Shown here: positions 54,687-63,608 of the stretch, one piece after another | Position numbering within the stretch: position 1 is the stretch's first letter | How the letters are laid out: each line of letters begins with the position of its first letter | Assembly (NCBI GenBank): GCA_013286075.1 | Contig: JABDGJ010000002.1 | Coordinates: forward strand, 1-64,000 | Length of the DNA stretch: 64,000 bases | Reading direction: 5' to 3' | Source: Chlamydiota bacterium | Lineage (GTDB): Bacteria > Chlamydiota > Chlamydiia > Chlamydiales > Parachlamydiaceae | Notes under the pieces: generated by a model | Databases searched by the model: none | What the model was told of the DNA's origin: nothing | Seen by the model: the letters and a program-made list of their open reading frames with translations, nothing else | Translations under genes and position numbers: made by a program

Positions 54687-54785
54687 TCCATAACCTTTTC
54701 TCGTGCCCGTGCCCCTGCCCGATTCTCGTGCCCGTGTGCGTGCCCTTGCCCCTGCCCGAAAAAATTAACTTTCTGATGATTTACT
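54687..54785 (+). repeat. GTGCCC-rich repeat, copy 3 (double)
   Basis: CATAACCTTTTCTCGTGCCC opens the stretch. Two runs of GTGCCC/CTGCCC units follow, and it closes with CGAAAAAATTAACTTTCTGA as in copy 2. It lies directly after the rRNA terminator. The complementary strand has at least seven GGG runs, unusual in this AT-rich DNA. Confidence 0.8.
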
Positions 54786-54924
54786 CACATTACGCATTGA
54801 ACTTAATCTCGATCTTGATCATGATCTTAATCTTGCTTTCCCTTAGAATTACAAAAGACCCTCTAAACCTCTAAAAACAAGAAAACCACCAAAGGACAAA
54901 AACAGTATAGTCCTTAAACTGTCT
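54786..54924. other. Short intergenic stretch with simple repeats
   Basis: ATCTCGATCTTGATCATGAT plus CTTAATCTTG is a degenerate six-base repeat. TTAGAATTACAAAAGACCCT (about 54844) nearly matches 38207. No gene. Confidence 0.45.
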
Positions 54925-55791
54925 ATGTATTTTTTAAGTTCAATTCTAGAAGGACCTCCCGTTCATGATCTTCTTGATAGCATAGCTTGCTTTGCCGCTA
55001 TACCAAAAAATAGGCACCCTCTTATTCAATTCCCCTATAAAAGATTTAAAAATGAATGGTTCCGTTTGGAGCAAGCTCATCAAATAATGGAAAGACTTTA
55101 TGTAGTGTATCATGTTAGTTTAACTTCAAAAACAATCTATAATAACTTAACCCCACAACGGGAAAATTTATTACGAGAAATAAATAAGGAAGTAGAAGCT
55201 TGTTACAATGAAAAAGAAGGGTCTCGTTTTATAAGAGAGTGTACCGATACAGGCTATTATTTGCAGGTGTTACGTATCCATTTTTTTTGCCGTCCACAAT
55301 TGCTGAAAAATCCTAATGTTTCTGGAGGAGATAGTTATATGGGCTACACCGTTCTTCATATGGCTGTTGCTTCTAATTGTTGCGCATTTCATCCCAAATT
55401 TATTGATTTTATTTGCACAATGGATGCCATCCATAAGCTAGGGCTTACGCAGTCCAAGGACAGTAAAAATAGAAATCCTCTTCAGCTTTTACATGAATGG
55501 CAAAGAGATTGTTCTGCAAATTCTGTCGAGGATTTTCAATATGCGGGAATCATCTTACAAAAATATTACAACTCCTTGAGTGGGCGCGGTTTTTTAATAC
55601 GCCCTCCTCTTCCGGAGATTCATGTCAGCAGGTATTATCCTTCCCCTCTTTGTCCCACTCAATCGAATGAGAAATCTTTTTTCTTATCCATCCTGAATCT
55701 AATAAAGAAAATTGTACATGCGGTAATGACGCAAATTTTATATAAGATTGTATCTGTGGCAAATGCAATTCTATTAAATATCCGGTCTTAG
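54925..55791 (+). CDS. Orphan protein with an ankyrin-like repeat
   Basis: This 288-residue protein has a central block GYTVLHMAVASNCCAFHPKF that matches an ankyrin unit (GxTxLHxAV), followed about 40 residues on by KDSKNRNPLQLLHEWQRD, a second degenerate unit. The flanking helices are unrecognised. The C-terminus is hydrophobic (FFLSILNLIKKIVHAVMTQI and beyond), perhaps membrane-associated. Ankyrin proteins of intracellular bacteria often act in the host. With only one or two units, that is a guess. Confidence 0.6.
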   Translation: MYFLSSILEGPPVHDLLDSIACFAAIPKNRHPLIQFPYKRFKNEWFRLEQAHQIMERLYVVYHVSLTSKTIYNNLTPQRENLLREINKEVEACYNEKEGSRFIRECTDTGYYLQVLRIHFFCRPQLLKNPNVSGGDSYMGYTVLHMAVASNCCAFHPKFIDFICTMDAIHKLGLTQSKDSKNRNPLQLLHEWQRDCSANSVEDFQYAGIILQKYYNSLSGRGFLIRPPLPEIHVSRYYPSPLCPTQSNEKSFFLSILNLIKKIVHAVMTQILYKIVSVANAILLNIRS

Positions 55792-55905
55792 AGGATAGTC
55801 GTTCTCATTTTGCCTATTCTGCATAATGATTGATTGAACGTTGCAACTAATTACAAAATCTCCTACAATAACTCTACTACCAAAAAATAATCGAGGGATC
55901 CTTAT

Positions 55906-56394
55906 ATGAATGAAAAAATTTATAAACTTTTGAATGAACAAATCGGCCATGAGTTTTACTCTTCCCATCTTTATTTATCTATGGCTTCTTATTTTGACAA
56001 CATTCCATTGGATGGTTTTAAAAAGTGGTTTCAAAAGCAAGCAGAAGAAGAAAATGAACATGGGATGAAAATTTATGACTATATCAACGACAGAAATTTG
56101 CAGGTAGTAATTCCGGCAATTGACAAACCTCCTGTGAAATTTCGATCGATTGAAGAAGTTTTTGAAATGTCTTTAGAACACGAAAGGAAAGTAACCCAAC
56201 TCATTTATCACATATATGATCTGGCTGTAAAAGAAAAAGATCATGCCACACATGTCTTTTTACATTGGTTTATTATGGAACAAGTAGAAGAAGAAAAAAA
56301 TGCGCAAGACAATCTCGATCAGATTAAATTAATCGGTGATGACAAAGCGGCTCTTTTTGTACTTGATCAAAATTTCAGCAAAAAAGTCTCTTAG
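55906..56394 (+). CDS. ftnA: Non-haem ferritin
   Basis: This 162-residue ferritin stores iron as a 24-mer. LLNEQIGHEFYSSHLYLSMA opens helix A with the ferroxidase glutamate E16. KQAEEENEHGMKIYDYI supplies E49 and H52, EMSLEHERKVTQLIYHIYDL a further glutamate near residue 94, and WFIMEQVEEEKNAQD the remaining site. It matches the bacterial FtnA type in length and ligands and has no haem-binding methionine. It may guard against iron and oxidative stress within the host cell. Confidence 0.95.
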   Translation: MNEKIYKLLNEQIGHEFYSSHLYLSMASYFDNIPLDGFKKWFQKQAEEENEHGMKIYDYINDRNLQVVIPAIDKPPVKFRSIEEVFEMSLEHERKVTQLIYHIYDLAVKEKDHATHVFLHWFIMEQVEEEKNAQDNLDQIKLIGDDKAALFVLDQNFSKKVS

Positions 56395-56414
56395 AGGTTT
56401 CTCAACACCCTCTT

Positions 56415-56448
56415 AATACAAGGAGTTGCATAGCCAACTTCTTGTATT
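56415..56448 (+). terminator. Hairpin after ferritin
   Basis: AATACAAGGAGTTG pairs with CAACTTCTTGTATT across a six-base loop. The T-run is weak. Confidence 0.5.
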
Positions 56449-56547
56449 TGGTATATCCCCAAATACCCTCCCTTGTCTTGTAAATTTTATTCTTGAATAT
56501 TTTATATTGATCGGTATGATCATTATAAACAGCAGAATAAGAGCATT

Positions 56548-58605
56548 ATGGGAATCAATAGGGGCCTTGACTTTTCAGTTGGTTTAGGATTAGGTTGGGG
56601 ATATAGCCAAGCGAACAATAAAGGGACAGAAGTTGCACAAGGGAAAAACTACGCCCTAGAGTCCATCTGTCGGATAGAGCAGATTTTCTACCTTTCTAGT
56701 CAAGCGGCTATTCTAGACAAAGAACTTCCTCAGTCCCCCTTAAAGGAAACTCTTACAACCCTCCGTCTACTTTCTTCTTTCAGCTTAATCGCATGTCCAA
56801 CTGTAGCTGCTATTAAACATGAAAAGTACTCAACTATTGCCAAGGCTGTAAACGCATATCTTTCGAAAACCGGCATATCTTTTCCAGAAGAATTAGGCAA
56901 GACCTCTCTCATAACTGCAGATTTTTTAGTAAAGCGTACTGGTACAATGGTGAACATCGCAATGATGACCCACAATATTGCGTTTGTAGTAGCAGGAATC
57001 AATCCTTATTTTGCTGGAGCTGCGCTAATTCCCTTTGCCTATCATCGAGTAGAAAAGTGGGTTCCTAGAAAGGTCAGTTTAGAAATAGAAAAAAGAATGC
57101 CAGTCCTGGGTACAATTTCTAATATTGTGGGAGGAAACCCTTTTTTGAAAATGACCTCTGTTCTTTATGTATTGAACTTTTGTCCTACATTTGCAAAGTT
57201 CTGTCAAAGGAATGTAGAAAAAACAGCAAAAAAAATATTTAGATTAGAGGGTCCATCATTAAAAGAAATTGAGGCTCCACTCTTTCTTGACAAATATCCA
57301 TCGTTTGAACGGATTGCCTCTATCCTCATGCAAGATAATGAGTTCTATTTTTCCATCAATCCTGCTCATTGTTCTAAAGCTGTGGATTGTACAATAAAAT
57401 TGAAGAAAAATTCTGATTATTCCCAATTCATGAATTTATTTCTGAAAATTGATTGGTCTCATAAGTATTCAATATTGAGATCATCTTTTCTTGATGATGA
57501 TCGTTTCATAGACTTATTAAAATCGGAATTTCCAGGTGAAATGGATTATATCGATAACTTTAATTTTTATATCAATGAATTGAATAGAAAAACTCAAATT
57601 TCTAAGGAGGAGTATTTAGCAAGAAAACTCAAATCACAGATGGAATATTTGGTAGAGGTTTTAAAAGGGAATGTACAGCCTGCTGGAACCATGAGGGATC
57701 TTCACGAAGCATTGAATAATTTTTCTCAGATTTTGACCCATTTACTTACTTTAACAGAACCAAATCAGCAAATTGAGCTGGAAGATGCATTACTAAAAAT
57801 AGGAATGGCAGGCGAATATTGCGCTCTTCAATTAAAAATCACTTCAAAAGATATATTAAATGGAATTCTGTTTAGTTATCTTGACCCAAAAGAATGTTAT
57901 GAATTCCGTCTGCAACTTGCTTTGGAATTAGAAAGAAGACAGATTATGGAAGGTGTCTATACACAAGTGATGAATGTGTTGTCATCTTCTTTAGCTGGAG
58001 AAGCTCATGTCATGGATATGTACCGACCCTATTTTTCTTTAGGTTTTGTTCCTCTTTCAAAATTGGAGAGGGAAGCGTTTGGATTTATACAATTATGTAA
58101 TTGGGGTTCCCCTATATTTCGAGAAATAAGAGGCAATATGTATGAATCCTATCAAAATCAATTAAAACAAGTGATGGCAAATGAAGGTAAATTGTATTTT
58201 GCAAACTACATGAGACAAGCACTTGAAACAAATCCTCTTTTGAGCCCTAACCAAAAAACAATACTGCAAGATGCGTTGCAAGGAACTCTAGATGACGAGA
58301 ATGAGTATGATTCAGAATTGGAAGAAATATTCATCAAGAAAATAGTCACTTTGTCTGCCGAAAAAATCGAAGATCGATTTTTTCATCTTTTGCTTTATAT
58401 GTTGGGCATAGAAAACTATAATAGTACGGAAGATGATGAATGGCAATTTTTGGCTCCTGAAGATTGTGTAGAGCCAATAGGTCAGGAAAAAGAACAAGGA
58501 ATAACAAAGTCAGATATTTCTTTTGAAGAAGAATTTGAGGAGATATCGAAAGATGAAATACCAAAACGCGTTCTTGCACAAATAGAGGATATTACTGAAT
58601 TATAA
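56548..58605 (+). CDS. Large orphan protein with an N-terminal hydrophobic region
   Basis: I do not recognise this 685-residue protein. It begins MGINRGLDFSVGLGLGWGYS without a cleavable signal. Hydrophobic stretches lie near residues 75-90 (LLSSFSLIACPTVAAI) and 130-165 (MVNIAMMTHNIAFVVAGINP then YFAGAALIPFAY), possibly a membrane hairpin. The remaining 500 residues are helical and charged, with an acidic C-terminus (ISFEEEFEEISKDEIPKRVL). Bilobed hydrophobic segments are seen in chlamydial membrane effectors, so a host-interface role is possible but untested. Confidence 0.6.
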   Translation: MGINRGLDFSVGLGLGWGYSQANNKGTEVAQGKNYALESICRIEQIFYLSSQAAILDKELPQSPLKETLTTLRLLSSFSLIACPTVAAIKHEKYSTIAKAVNAYLSKTGISFPEELGKTSLITADFLVKRTGTMVNIAMMTHNIAFVVAGINPYFAGAALIPFAYHRVEKWVPRKVSLEIEKRMPVLGTISNIVGGNPFLKMTSVLYVLNFCPTFAKFCQRNVEKTAKKIFRLEGPSLKEIEAPLFLDKYPSFERIASILMQDNEFYFSINPAHCSKAVDCTIKLKKNSDYSQFMNLFLKIDWSHKYSILRSSFLDDDRFIDLLKSEFPGEMDYIDNFNFYINELNRKTQISKEEYLARKLKSQMEYLVEVLKGNVQPAGTMRDLHEALNNFSQILTHLLTLTEPNQQIELEDALLKIGMAGEYCALQLKITSKDILNGILFSYLDPKECYEFRLQLALELERRQIMEGVYTQVMNVLSSSLAGEAHVMDMYRPYFSLGFVPLSKLEREAFGFIQLCNWGSPIFREIRGNMYESYQNQLKQVMANEGKLYFANYMRQALETNPLLSPNQKTILQDALQGTLDDENEYDSELEEIFIKKIVTLSAEKIEDRFFHLLLYMLGIENYNSTEDDEWQFLAPEDCVEPIGQEKEQGITKSDISFEEEFEEISKDEIPKRVLAQIEDITEL

Positions 58606-58917
58606 TACCCATCGAACAAGTATGAATCTTTGCATACTGCTATTAGAGAGTGTTTTCAAAATTCGATTGGCTGCGTGTTGTTCAATCGCTTTGTATTTTT
58701 GAGTCTTCACTCCTTCGTGTTTTAATCAATGTCAAGTATACCTGGGGCCGCTTTTTCACTTATGGGTAATAGAATGCGCAAACGTTTATGTTTCCAACTT
58801 CTGGATAATGTGAGACGACTTCGGGGTATGTTTATGGAAATAGTTGTTGCAAACTATCTGCAAAGTCATTATTCATATATGCGTGTTTAAACCATCCTGA
58901 AGGAGGACTTTTAGGTT
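58606..58917. other. Intergenic region before hctA
   Basis: The hctA ribosome-binding site GAAGGAGGA lies at the end of this region. A 53-codon frame (58729-58890, beginning MSSIPGAAFSLMGNRMRKRL) is open but lacks a ribosome-binding site and shows no motif, so I do not call it. I see no confident sRNA. Confidence 0.4.
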
Positions 58918-59325
58918 ATGTCAATTAAAGAAACGTATAAACACTTAAAGGAACTGTTAAGTAATATTACTTCTGATATCGAAAAATCTGAAGAGGGAAA
59001 TAAAGCAGCTTCTCAGCGAGTAAGAACAGGAACTGTGAAATTAGAAAAATTAGCTAAGCTCTTTCGAAAAGAATCCATTGCTACAGAAAAGAAAACAAAT
59101 GGACCAAAAAAGTCTGTAAAGTCTGCAGCAACCAAAAAAAGTGCCTCCCATAAATCAAAAGCACCTACAACTTCTAAATCAAAAGCGCCTACAACTTCTA
59201 AATCAAAATCACCAAAAGCTAAAGTAACAGCAAAAGCAAAAACAAAACAAGCACAGGCAAGAAGGGGTAGCCATTTTTCCGTTAAAAGGGCGACTGCAAA
59301 AATTCCTCATCATAGATCACGTTAA
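58918..59325 (+). CDS. hctA: Histone H1-like protein HctA (Hc1)
   Basis: This 135-residue DNA-condensing protein has the chlamydial Hc1 N-terminus, seen in KETYKHLKELLSNITSDIEK and GNKAASQRVRTGTVKLEKLA (27-46), with the conserved KAAxQRVRT and FRKESI blocks. The tail is lysine-, serine- and alanine-rich and includes direct repeats of KSKAPTTS. Hc1 compacts the chromosome in elementary bodies. A strong GAAGGAGGA precedes the start, and a terminator follows. HctA-RlmD-YajC is the same order as in Chlamydiaceae. Confidence 0.93.
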   Translation: MSIKETYKHLKELLSNITSDIEKSEEGNKAASQRVRTGTVKLEKLAKLFRKESIATEKKTNGPKKSVKSAATKKSASHKSKAPTTSKSKAPTTSKSKSPKAKVTAKAKTKQAQARRGSHFSVKRATAKIPHHRSR

Positions 59326-59338
59326 TTTTTCATTCTAG

Positions 59339-59368
59339 GGGGTCTTTAAGGCCCCTTTCTTTATTTTA
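59339..59368 (+). terminator. Terminator after hctA
   Basis: GGGGTC and GGCCCC pair around TTTAA, followed by TTTCTTTATTTT. Confidence 0.7.
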
Positions 59369-59379
59369 AAAGAGCTCTA

Positions 59380-60816
59380 ATGTCTTTACAATACCATTGC
59401 GTTCGCCTCACAATCGATGAGCTTTCAAAAAGTGGATCAGGCAAAGGAAAATGGATTACAGAAGAAGAGAATGCTTTTTTTGTTGAAGTCCCTTTTTCCA
59501 TTCCAGGAGATGACGGTTTTGTCCACATAAGAAAAGGGAAAAAAAAGGGTGCTTTGCAAGGTACTGTAGTAGAGTGGGTGGCACTTTCTACTGACCGTGT
59601 GGTTCCTCGTTGCAAGCATTTTGAAACCTGTGGCGGATGTATCTGGCAACATATTCCTTACCAAAAGCAGATTCAGCAAAAGGAAATCTGGATTCAAGAC
59701 TTATTTCGTCCTTTTCTGTGTGAGAAGTCTCGCGTTTATTCGATCATTGCTTGTGACTCTCCTTGGCAATACCGAAATAAGATGGAATTGACTTTTTCAA
59801 GTGACAAACAGGGGAAAAAATACCTTGGATTAATTATGTACGATTCGCGAGGTCGTGTTTTTCAACTGAGCGAGTGTCATTTGATGAATCCGTGGATGAA
59901 TGATGCGGTCGCAGCTGTGAGAAACTGGTGGCTAGCTTCGGATTTATTAGCTTACCAGGCAACACACGATCAGGGGACATTGCGTACATTGACTCTTCGA
60001 GAGGGTCAAAAGACGGGGGATCGGATGATCGTGCTCACAGTGTCTGGCAATCCAAAATATGCGTTGCGCTCCATGCAACTACGAGAGCTTGTAGAAGTTT
60101 TGCAAAAGACTATAACACCCTCTTTTCCAGGTTCTGCTTTATCCATTTTTCTTCGAATTCAACAAATCGCCAAAGGGAAGAAAACAGAATTTTTTGAAAT
60201 GCATTTATTTGGCCCAGCTTGGATTCGGGAAATTCTACGAACGGGAACACAAGAGGAAAAAGATTCTTTCGAGTTTAAAATCAGTCCAACGGCTTTTTTT
60301 CAACCCAATACAGGGCAAGCGGAAAAATTGTATTCCCAAGCAGCTGCTTTGGCCAATATTTCTTCGAATGCAATCGTCTACGATTTGTATTGTGGAACTG
60401 GGACTATTGGAATATGTCTTGCAAAAAGTGTTAAAAAGGTCGTTGGTATAGAATGTAATTTACAAGCGGCTTTGGACGCAAAAGAAAATGCCCATAGCAA
60501 TCATATTGATAATTTTGTCATTCGAACAGGAAATGTCGAGGAAGTATTACCACATGTTCTCAAAGAAGAAGGAACTCCTGATGTCGTCTTTGTCGATCCT
60601 CCGAGGGCTGGATTGGCACCTCAAGCTCTTGCCCATCTGCTCAATATTAAATCACCAACAATTGTATATATTTCTTGTAATCCAGCAACACAGGCGCAAA
60701 ATATTCAAGTTTTGATAGAAGGAGGGTATCAAATATCTGCATTACAACCGGTGGACCAATTCCCTCATACAATTCATGTCGAGAATATTGTTGTCTTGGA
60801 AAGACAAAACTATTGA
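59380..60816 (+). CDS. rlmD: 23S rRNA (uracil-5)-methyltransferase, RlmD/RumA family
   Basis: This 478-residue enzyme methylates a uridine in 23S rRNA. The N-terminal TRAM domain is followed by the iron-sulfur ligands in RCKHFETCGGCIWQH (C78, C84, C87) and a fourth cysteine in LSECHL. The methyltransferase domain has YDLYCGTGTIGICLAK (SAM site), FVDPPRAGL, and the catalytic cysteine in YISCNPATQAQN. The whole follows RumA/RlmD closely. RlmD acts at U1939 in E. coli; which uridine here is unknown. Confidence 0.94.
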   Translation: MSLQYHCVRLTIDELSKSGSGKGKWITEEENAFFVEVPFSIPGDDGFVHIRKGKKKGALQGTVVEWVALSTDRVVPRCKHFETCGGCIWQHIPYQKQIQQKEIWIQDLFRPFLCEKSRVYSIIACDSPWQYRNKMELTFSSDKQGKKYLGLIMYDSRGRVFQLSECHLMNPWMNDAVAAVRNWWLASDLLAYQATHDQGTLRTLTLREGQKTGDRMIVLTVSGNPKYALRSMQLRELVEVLQKTITPSFPGSALSIFLRIQQIAKGKKTEFFEMHLFGPAWIREILRTGTQEEKDSFEFKISPTAFFQPNTGQAEKLYSQAAALANISSNAIVYDLYCGTGTIGICLAKSVKKVVGIECNLQAALDAKENAHSNHIDNFVIRTGNVEEVLPHVLKEEGTPDVVFVDPPRAGLAPQALAHLLNIKSPTIVYISCNPATQAQNIQVLIEGGYQISALQPVDQFPHTIHVENIVVLERQNY

Positions 60817-60868
60817 TTTCTTCTCAAAATTTGGGCATCCTAGAACTTCATTCTACAATTGAGGTTTC

Positions 60869-61258
60869 ATGAAAATCTTTTCTTTATTTTGTTTGTTTTT
60901 GATGTATACCCAGAGGCTATTGGGAGAAAATGAGGTAGATGCACCTCCTTCAGATCAAAGTTTTTTGCAAACAATGATGATGATCGCCATTGCATTTCTA
61001 TTTTTTTATGTCATTTTATGGCGTCCAGAACAAAAAAGACGCAAATCTCTTGAAACGCAACGAAATGCATTGAAAAAAGGGGATCGAGTGGCTGCAATGG
61101 GAATTATTGGCACTGTAGTCCGCGTAGGGGAAAATACAGTGATTGTAAGAATGTTCGATGGAGCAAAATTGGAATTTTATAAGGCTGCAATCACCGATAT
61201 CTTGCCTGAAAGTGCGGAATCTTCTTCTGAAGAAGTTTCATCATCCAAAGGCGAGTGA
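60869..61258 (+). CDS. yajC: Preprotein translocase subunit YajC
   Basis: This 129-residue inner-membrane protein accompanies SecDF. A short N-terminal leader (FSLFCLFLMYTQRLLG) precedes the main membrane helix (TMMMIAIAFLFFYVILWRPE). The family signature WRPEQKRRKSLETQRNALKK follows, then GDRVAAMGIIGTVVRVGENT. The double hydrophobic start makes it a little longer than E. coli YajC (110). It ends 7 bp before ridA. Confidence 0.93.
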   Translation: MKIFSLFCLFLMYTQRLLGENEVDAPPSDQSFLQTMMMIAIAFLFFYVILWRPEQKRRKSLETQRNALKKGDRVAAMGIIGTVVRVGENTVIVRMFDGAKLEFYKAAITDILPESAESSSEEVSSSKGE

Positions 61259-61265
61259 TAAAAAC

Positions 61266-61655
61266 ATGAAGGCAAAACAAATTGAGACAACTTCCGCACC
61301 GCAGGCGATAGGTCCTTATTCGCAAGGTGTGAGTTACTTTCCTTTTGTCTTTATTTCAGGCCAACTTCCCATCGATCCAAAAACTGGACAACTCATAGAA
61401 TCTGATATCAAAAAACAGGTGAATCAGGTGTTAGATAACCTCCTTGCCGTTCTGCAGGCAGGAGACTGTTCTTTTCAAGATGTCATCCGTTGCGATGTTT
61501 TTGTCAAAGACCTTCGAGACTTTGCTATCGTTAACCAAGAATATGCAAAGCGATTTGAACAAGTAACAGTACCACCTGCTCGCCAAACCATCGAAGTAGC
61601 CCGTCTCCCATTAGATGCATTAATAGAAATTTCTTGTATCGCTATCAAGCGATAA
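61266..61655 (+). CDS. ridA: RidA family enamine/imine deaminase
   Basis: From the ATG at 61266 the product has 129 residues and spans the whole RidA/YjgF family. TTSAPQAIGPYSQGVSYFPF opens it, FISGQLPIDPKTGQL follows, and the key arginine lies in VPPARQTIEVARLPLDALIE. RidA hydrolyses reactive enamines made by pyridoxal-phosphate enzymes, protecting other proteins. An upstream start at 61158 would overlap yajC by 100 bp and encodes nothing family-like. Confidence 0.95.
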   Translation: MKAKQIETTSAPQAIGPYSQGVSYFPFVFISGQLPIDPKTGQLIESDIKKQVNQVLDNLLAVLQAGDCSFQDVIRCDVFVKDLRDFAIVNQEYAKRFEQVTVPPARQTIEVARLPLDALIEISCIAIKR

Positions 61656-61672
61656 TTCTTAGATAAATAGGA

Positions 61673-63523
61673 ATGTATATGGAAAAAAAATCTTTAGAAA
61701 TTCATAGCGAAAATATTCTCCCCATTATCAAAAAGTGGCTTTATTCTGATCGAGACATTTTTGTACGAGAATTAGTCTCAAATGCTTGTGACGCTATTCA
61801 AAAAGTAAAAATTCTCAGGGATCAAGGAGAAATCGAAGCAAAAGATGATGAATTTCGCATTGATGTGGAAATCCATAAAGAGCAAAAAAAATTGCTATTT
61901 ATCGATAATGGAATTGGAATGGATGCAGAAGAGGTAAAAAAATATATAGCGCAAATTGCCTTCTCAGGTGCCGAAGAATTCCTTGGTAAATACCGTTCTT
62001 CGTCGAGCGACCAAGACCAAATGATTGGCCATTTTGGGCTCGGATTTTACTCTGCTTATATGGTGGCTGACTATGTGGAGATAAATACTCTTTCTTATAA
62101 GAAAGATGCTACACCCGTATTTTGGCGTTGTGATGGTTCTTCAGAATACGAAATTGGCCTGGGGACTCGCGCCTCAAGAGGTACAGAAGTTGCGCTATTT
62201 ATTGGCAAAGATCATGAAGAATGTCTAGATTCTTCTTATATTCAAAAAATTCTGTCTCAATATTGTTCTTTTCTCCCGTATCCCATTTATTTCAATGGGA
62301 AGCGAATCAATGAGAAAGCTCCTTTATGGGTGAAGCATTCGTCAGAATGCGTTCGGCAAGACTATTTAGATTTCTACCATTATTTATACCCAATGGAAGA
62401 GGACCCTCTCTTCTGGCTTCATCTGCATGTCGATTATCCTTTTACATTAAAGGGAGTGCTATATTTTCCGAAAATCAGGAAAGATTTCGATCCTAATAAG
62501 AGTAGCATTAGTTTGTATTGTAATCGCGTATTCGTTTCGGAAAATTGCAAAGACATTATTCCACATTACTTAATGATGCTCAAAGGAGTCATTGATAGCC
62601 CCGATATTCCTTTGAACGTTTCTCGAAGCTATTTGCAGACAGACCGAACCGTTCGTCAGCTAGGAAGCCATATTTCGAAAAAAGTGACTGATAGCTTATC
62701 GACTTTATATAGAACAGACAGAGACAGGTTTTTACAAGTCTGGAATGACGTTTCTGTCGTGGTAAAGCTAGGGATTTTAGAGGACGACAAATTGTACGAA
62801 AAAGCAAAAGACTTTCTTCTCTGGAAAGATACTGAACAAAATTGGACGACGATCCAAGAATATTTAGAAAGAAATCGAGAAAAAACCAGGGATAAAATTT
62901 TTTATACCGTTGATGAAAAGCATGCAAGACATGTGTTACAGGTTTATCGAGAGCAGGGAATAGAAATTTTATGCGCAAATGCTCCTTTAGATTCTTATCT
63001 GATGCATTATTTAGAAGACAAATTAAGACCTAGTACTTTCCAGCGAATTGATGCAGAAGATGAAAATATATTGGACAAAAGTCGAGAAAAAGTAGTGCTC
63101 GATCTTGAAGGAAAAACAGAAGCAGTGAGACTGGCAGAATTTGTACAATCAAAACTGACAGAATGCGATGTCCAAGTAGAGGCAAAAAGTCTTGCTACAA
63201 ATGCTCTGCCAGGATTTGTGATGATCGATGAAAAACAAAGACGGATGAGAGACTATTTTATGCGATTAAGTCCGGAAGAGCGGGCCCAAGCTTCTCAGTT
63301 TGGAAAACGAATTTTTGTTGTAAACACAAATAATTCTTTAATCGAATCGATCCGAAAATTGGATGCTAAGCGTCCGGACGTAGCAAAAGATCTCATCCAT
63401 GAGGTCTATGAACTTGCCTTACTTTCCCAAAAAGAAATGGATCCTAGTGCAATGCATGAGTTTATCAATCGAAGCAATCGGATATTGGAAGTATTGACGA
63501 CCGAGGCATTAAAATCTCTATAA
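61673..63523 (+). CDS. htpG: Chaperone HtpG (Hsp90)
   Basis: This 616-residue chaperone has all Hsp90 signatures. IFVRELVSNACDAIQKVKIL binds ATP, LLFIDNGIGMDAEEVKKYIA carries the DNGIGM motif, GHFGLGFYSAYMVADYVEI the third, and RGTEVALFIGKDHEE the fourth. The middle domain (PLNVSRSYLQTDRTVRQLG) has the catalytic arginine. The start may be at ATG 61679 rather than 61673. It is shorter than E. coli HtpG (624) by a few residues and looks complete. Confidence 0.96.
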   Translation: MYMEKKSLEIHSENILPIIKKWLYSDRDIFVRELVSNACDAIQKVKILRDQGEIEAKDDEFRIDVEIHKEQKKLLFIDNGIGMDAEEVKKYIAQIAFSGAEEFLGKYRSSSSDQDQMIGHFGLGFYSAYMVADYVEINTLSYKKDATPVFWRCDGSSEYEIGLGTRASRGTEVALFIGKDHEECLDSSYIQKILSQYCSFLPYPIYFNGKRINEKAPLWVKHSSECVRQDYLDFYHYLYPMEEDPLFWLHLHVDYPFTLKGVLYFPKIRKDFDPNKSSISLYCNRVFVSENCKDIIPHYLMMLKGVIDSPDIPLNVSRSYLQTDRTVRQLGSHISKKVTDSLSTLYRTDRDRFLQVWNDVSVVVKLGILEDDKLYEKAKDFLLWKDTEQNWTTIQEYLERNREKTRDKIFYTVDEKHARHVLQVYREQGIEILCANAPLDSYLMHYLEDKLRPSTFQRIDAEDENILDKSREKVVLDLEGKTEAVRLAEFVQSKLTECDVQVEAKSLATNALPGFVMIDEKQRRMRDYFMRLSPEERAQASQFGKRIFVVNTNNSLIESIRKLDAKRPDVAKDLIHEVYELALLSQKEMDPSAMHEFINRSNRILEVLTTEALKSL

Positions 63524-63608
63524 TAGATCTTTCGAAATTCGCTTTGATTGGAAAAATGAGTTATTTTTGTGCAGATTTTCTGATAAATTTTGAGAGCATA
63601 TTTCTATA

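Noticed and set aside
54786..54840. Simple ATCTTG repeats as a CRISPR-like array
   Set aside because: The units are only about six bases, without spacers.
58729..58890. A 53-codon frame upstream of hctA
   Set aside because: No ribosome-binding site, no motif and no supporting context.
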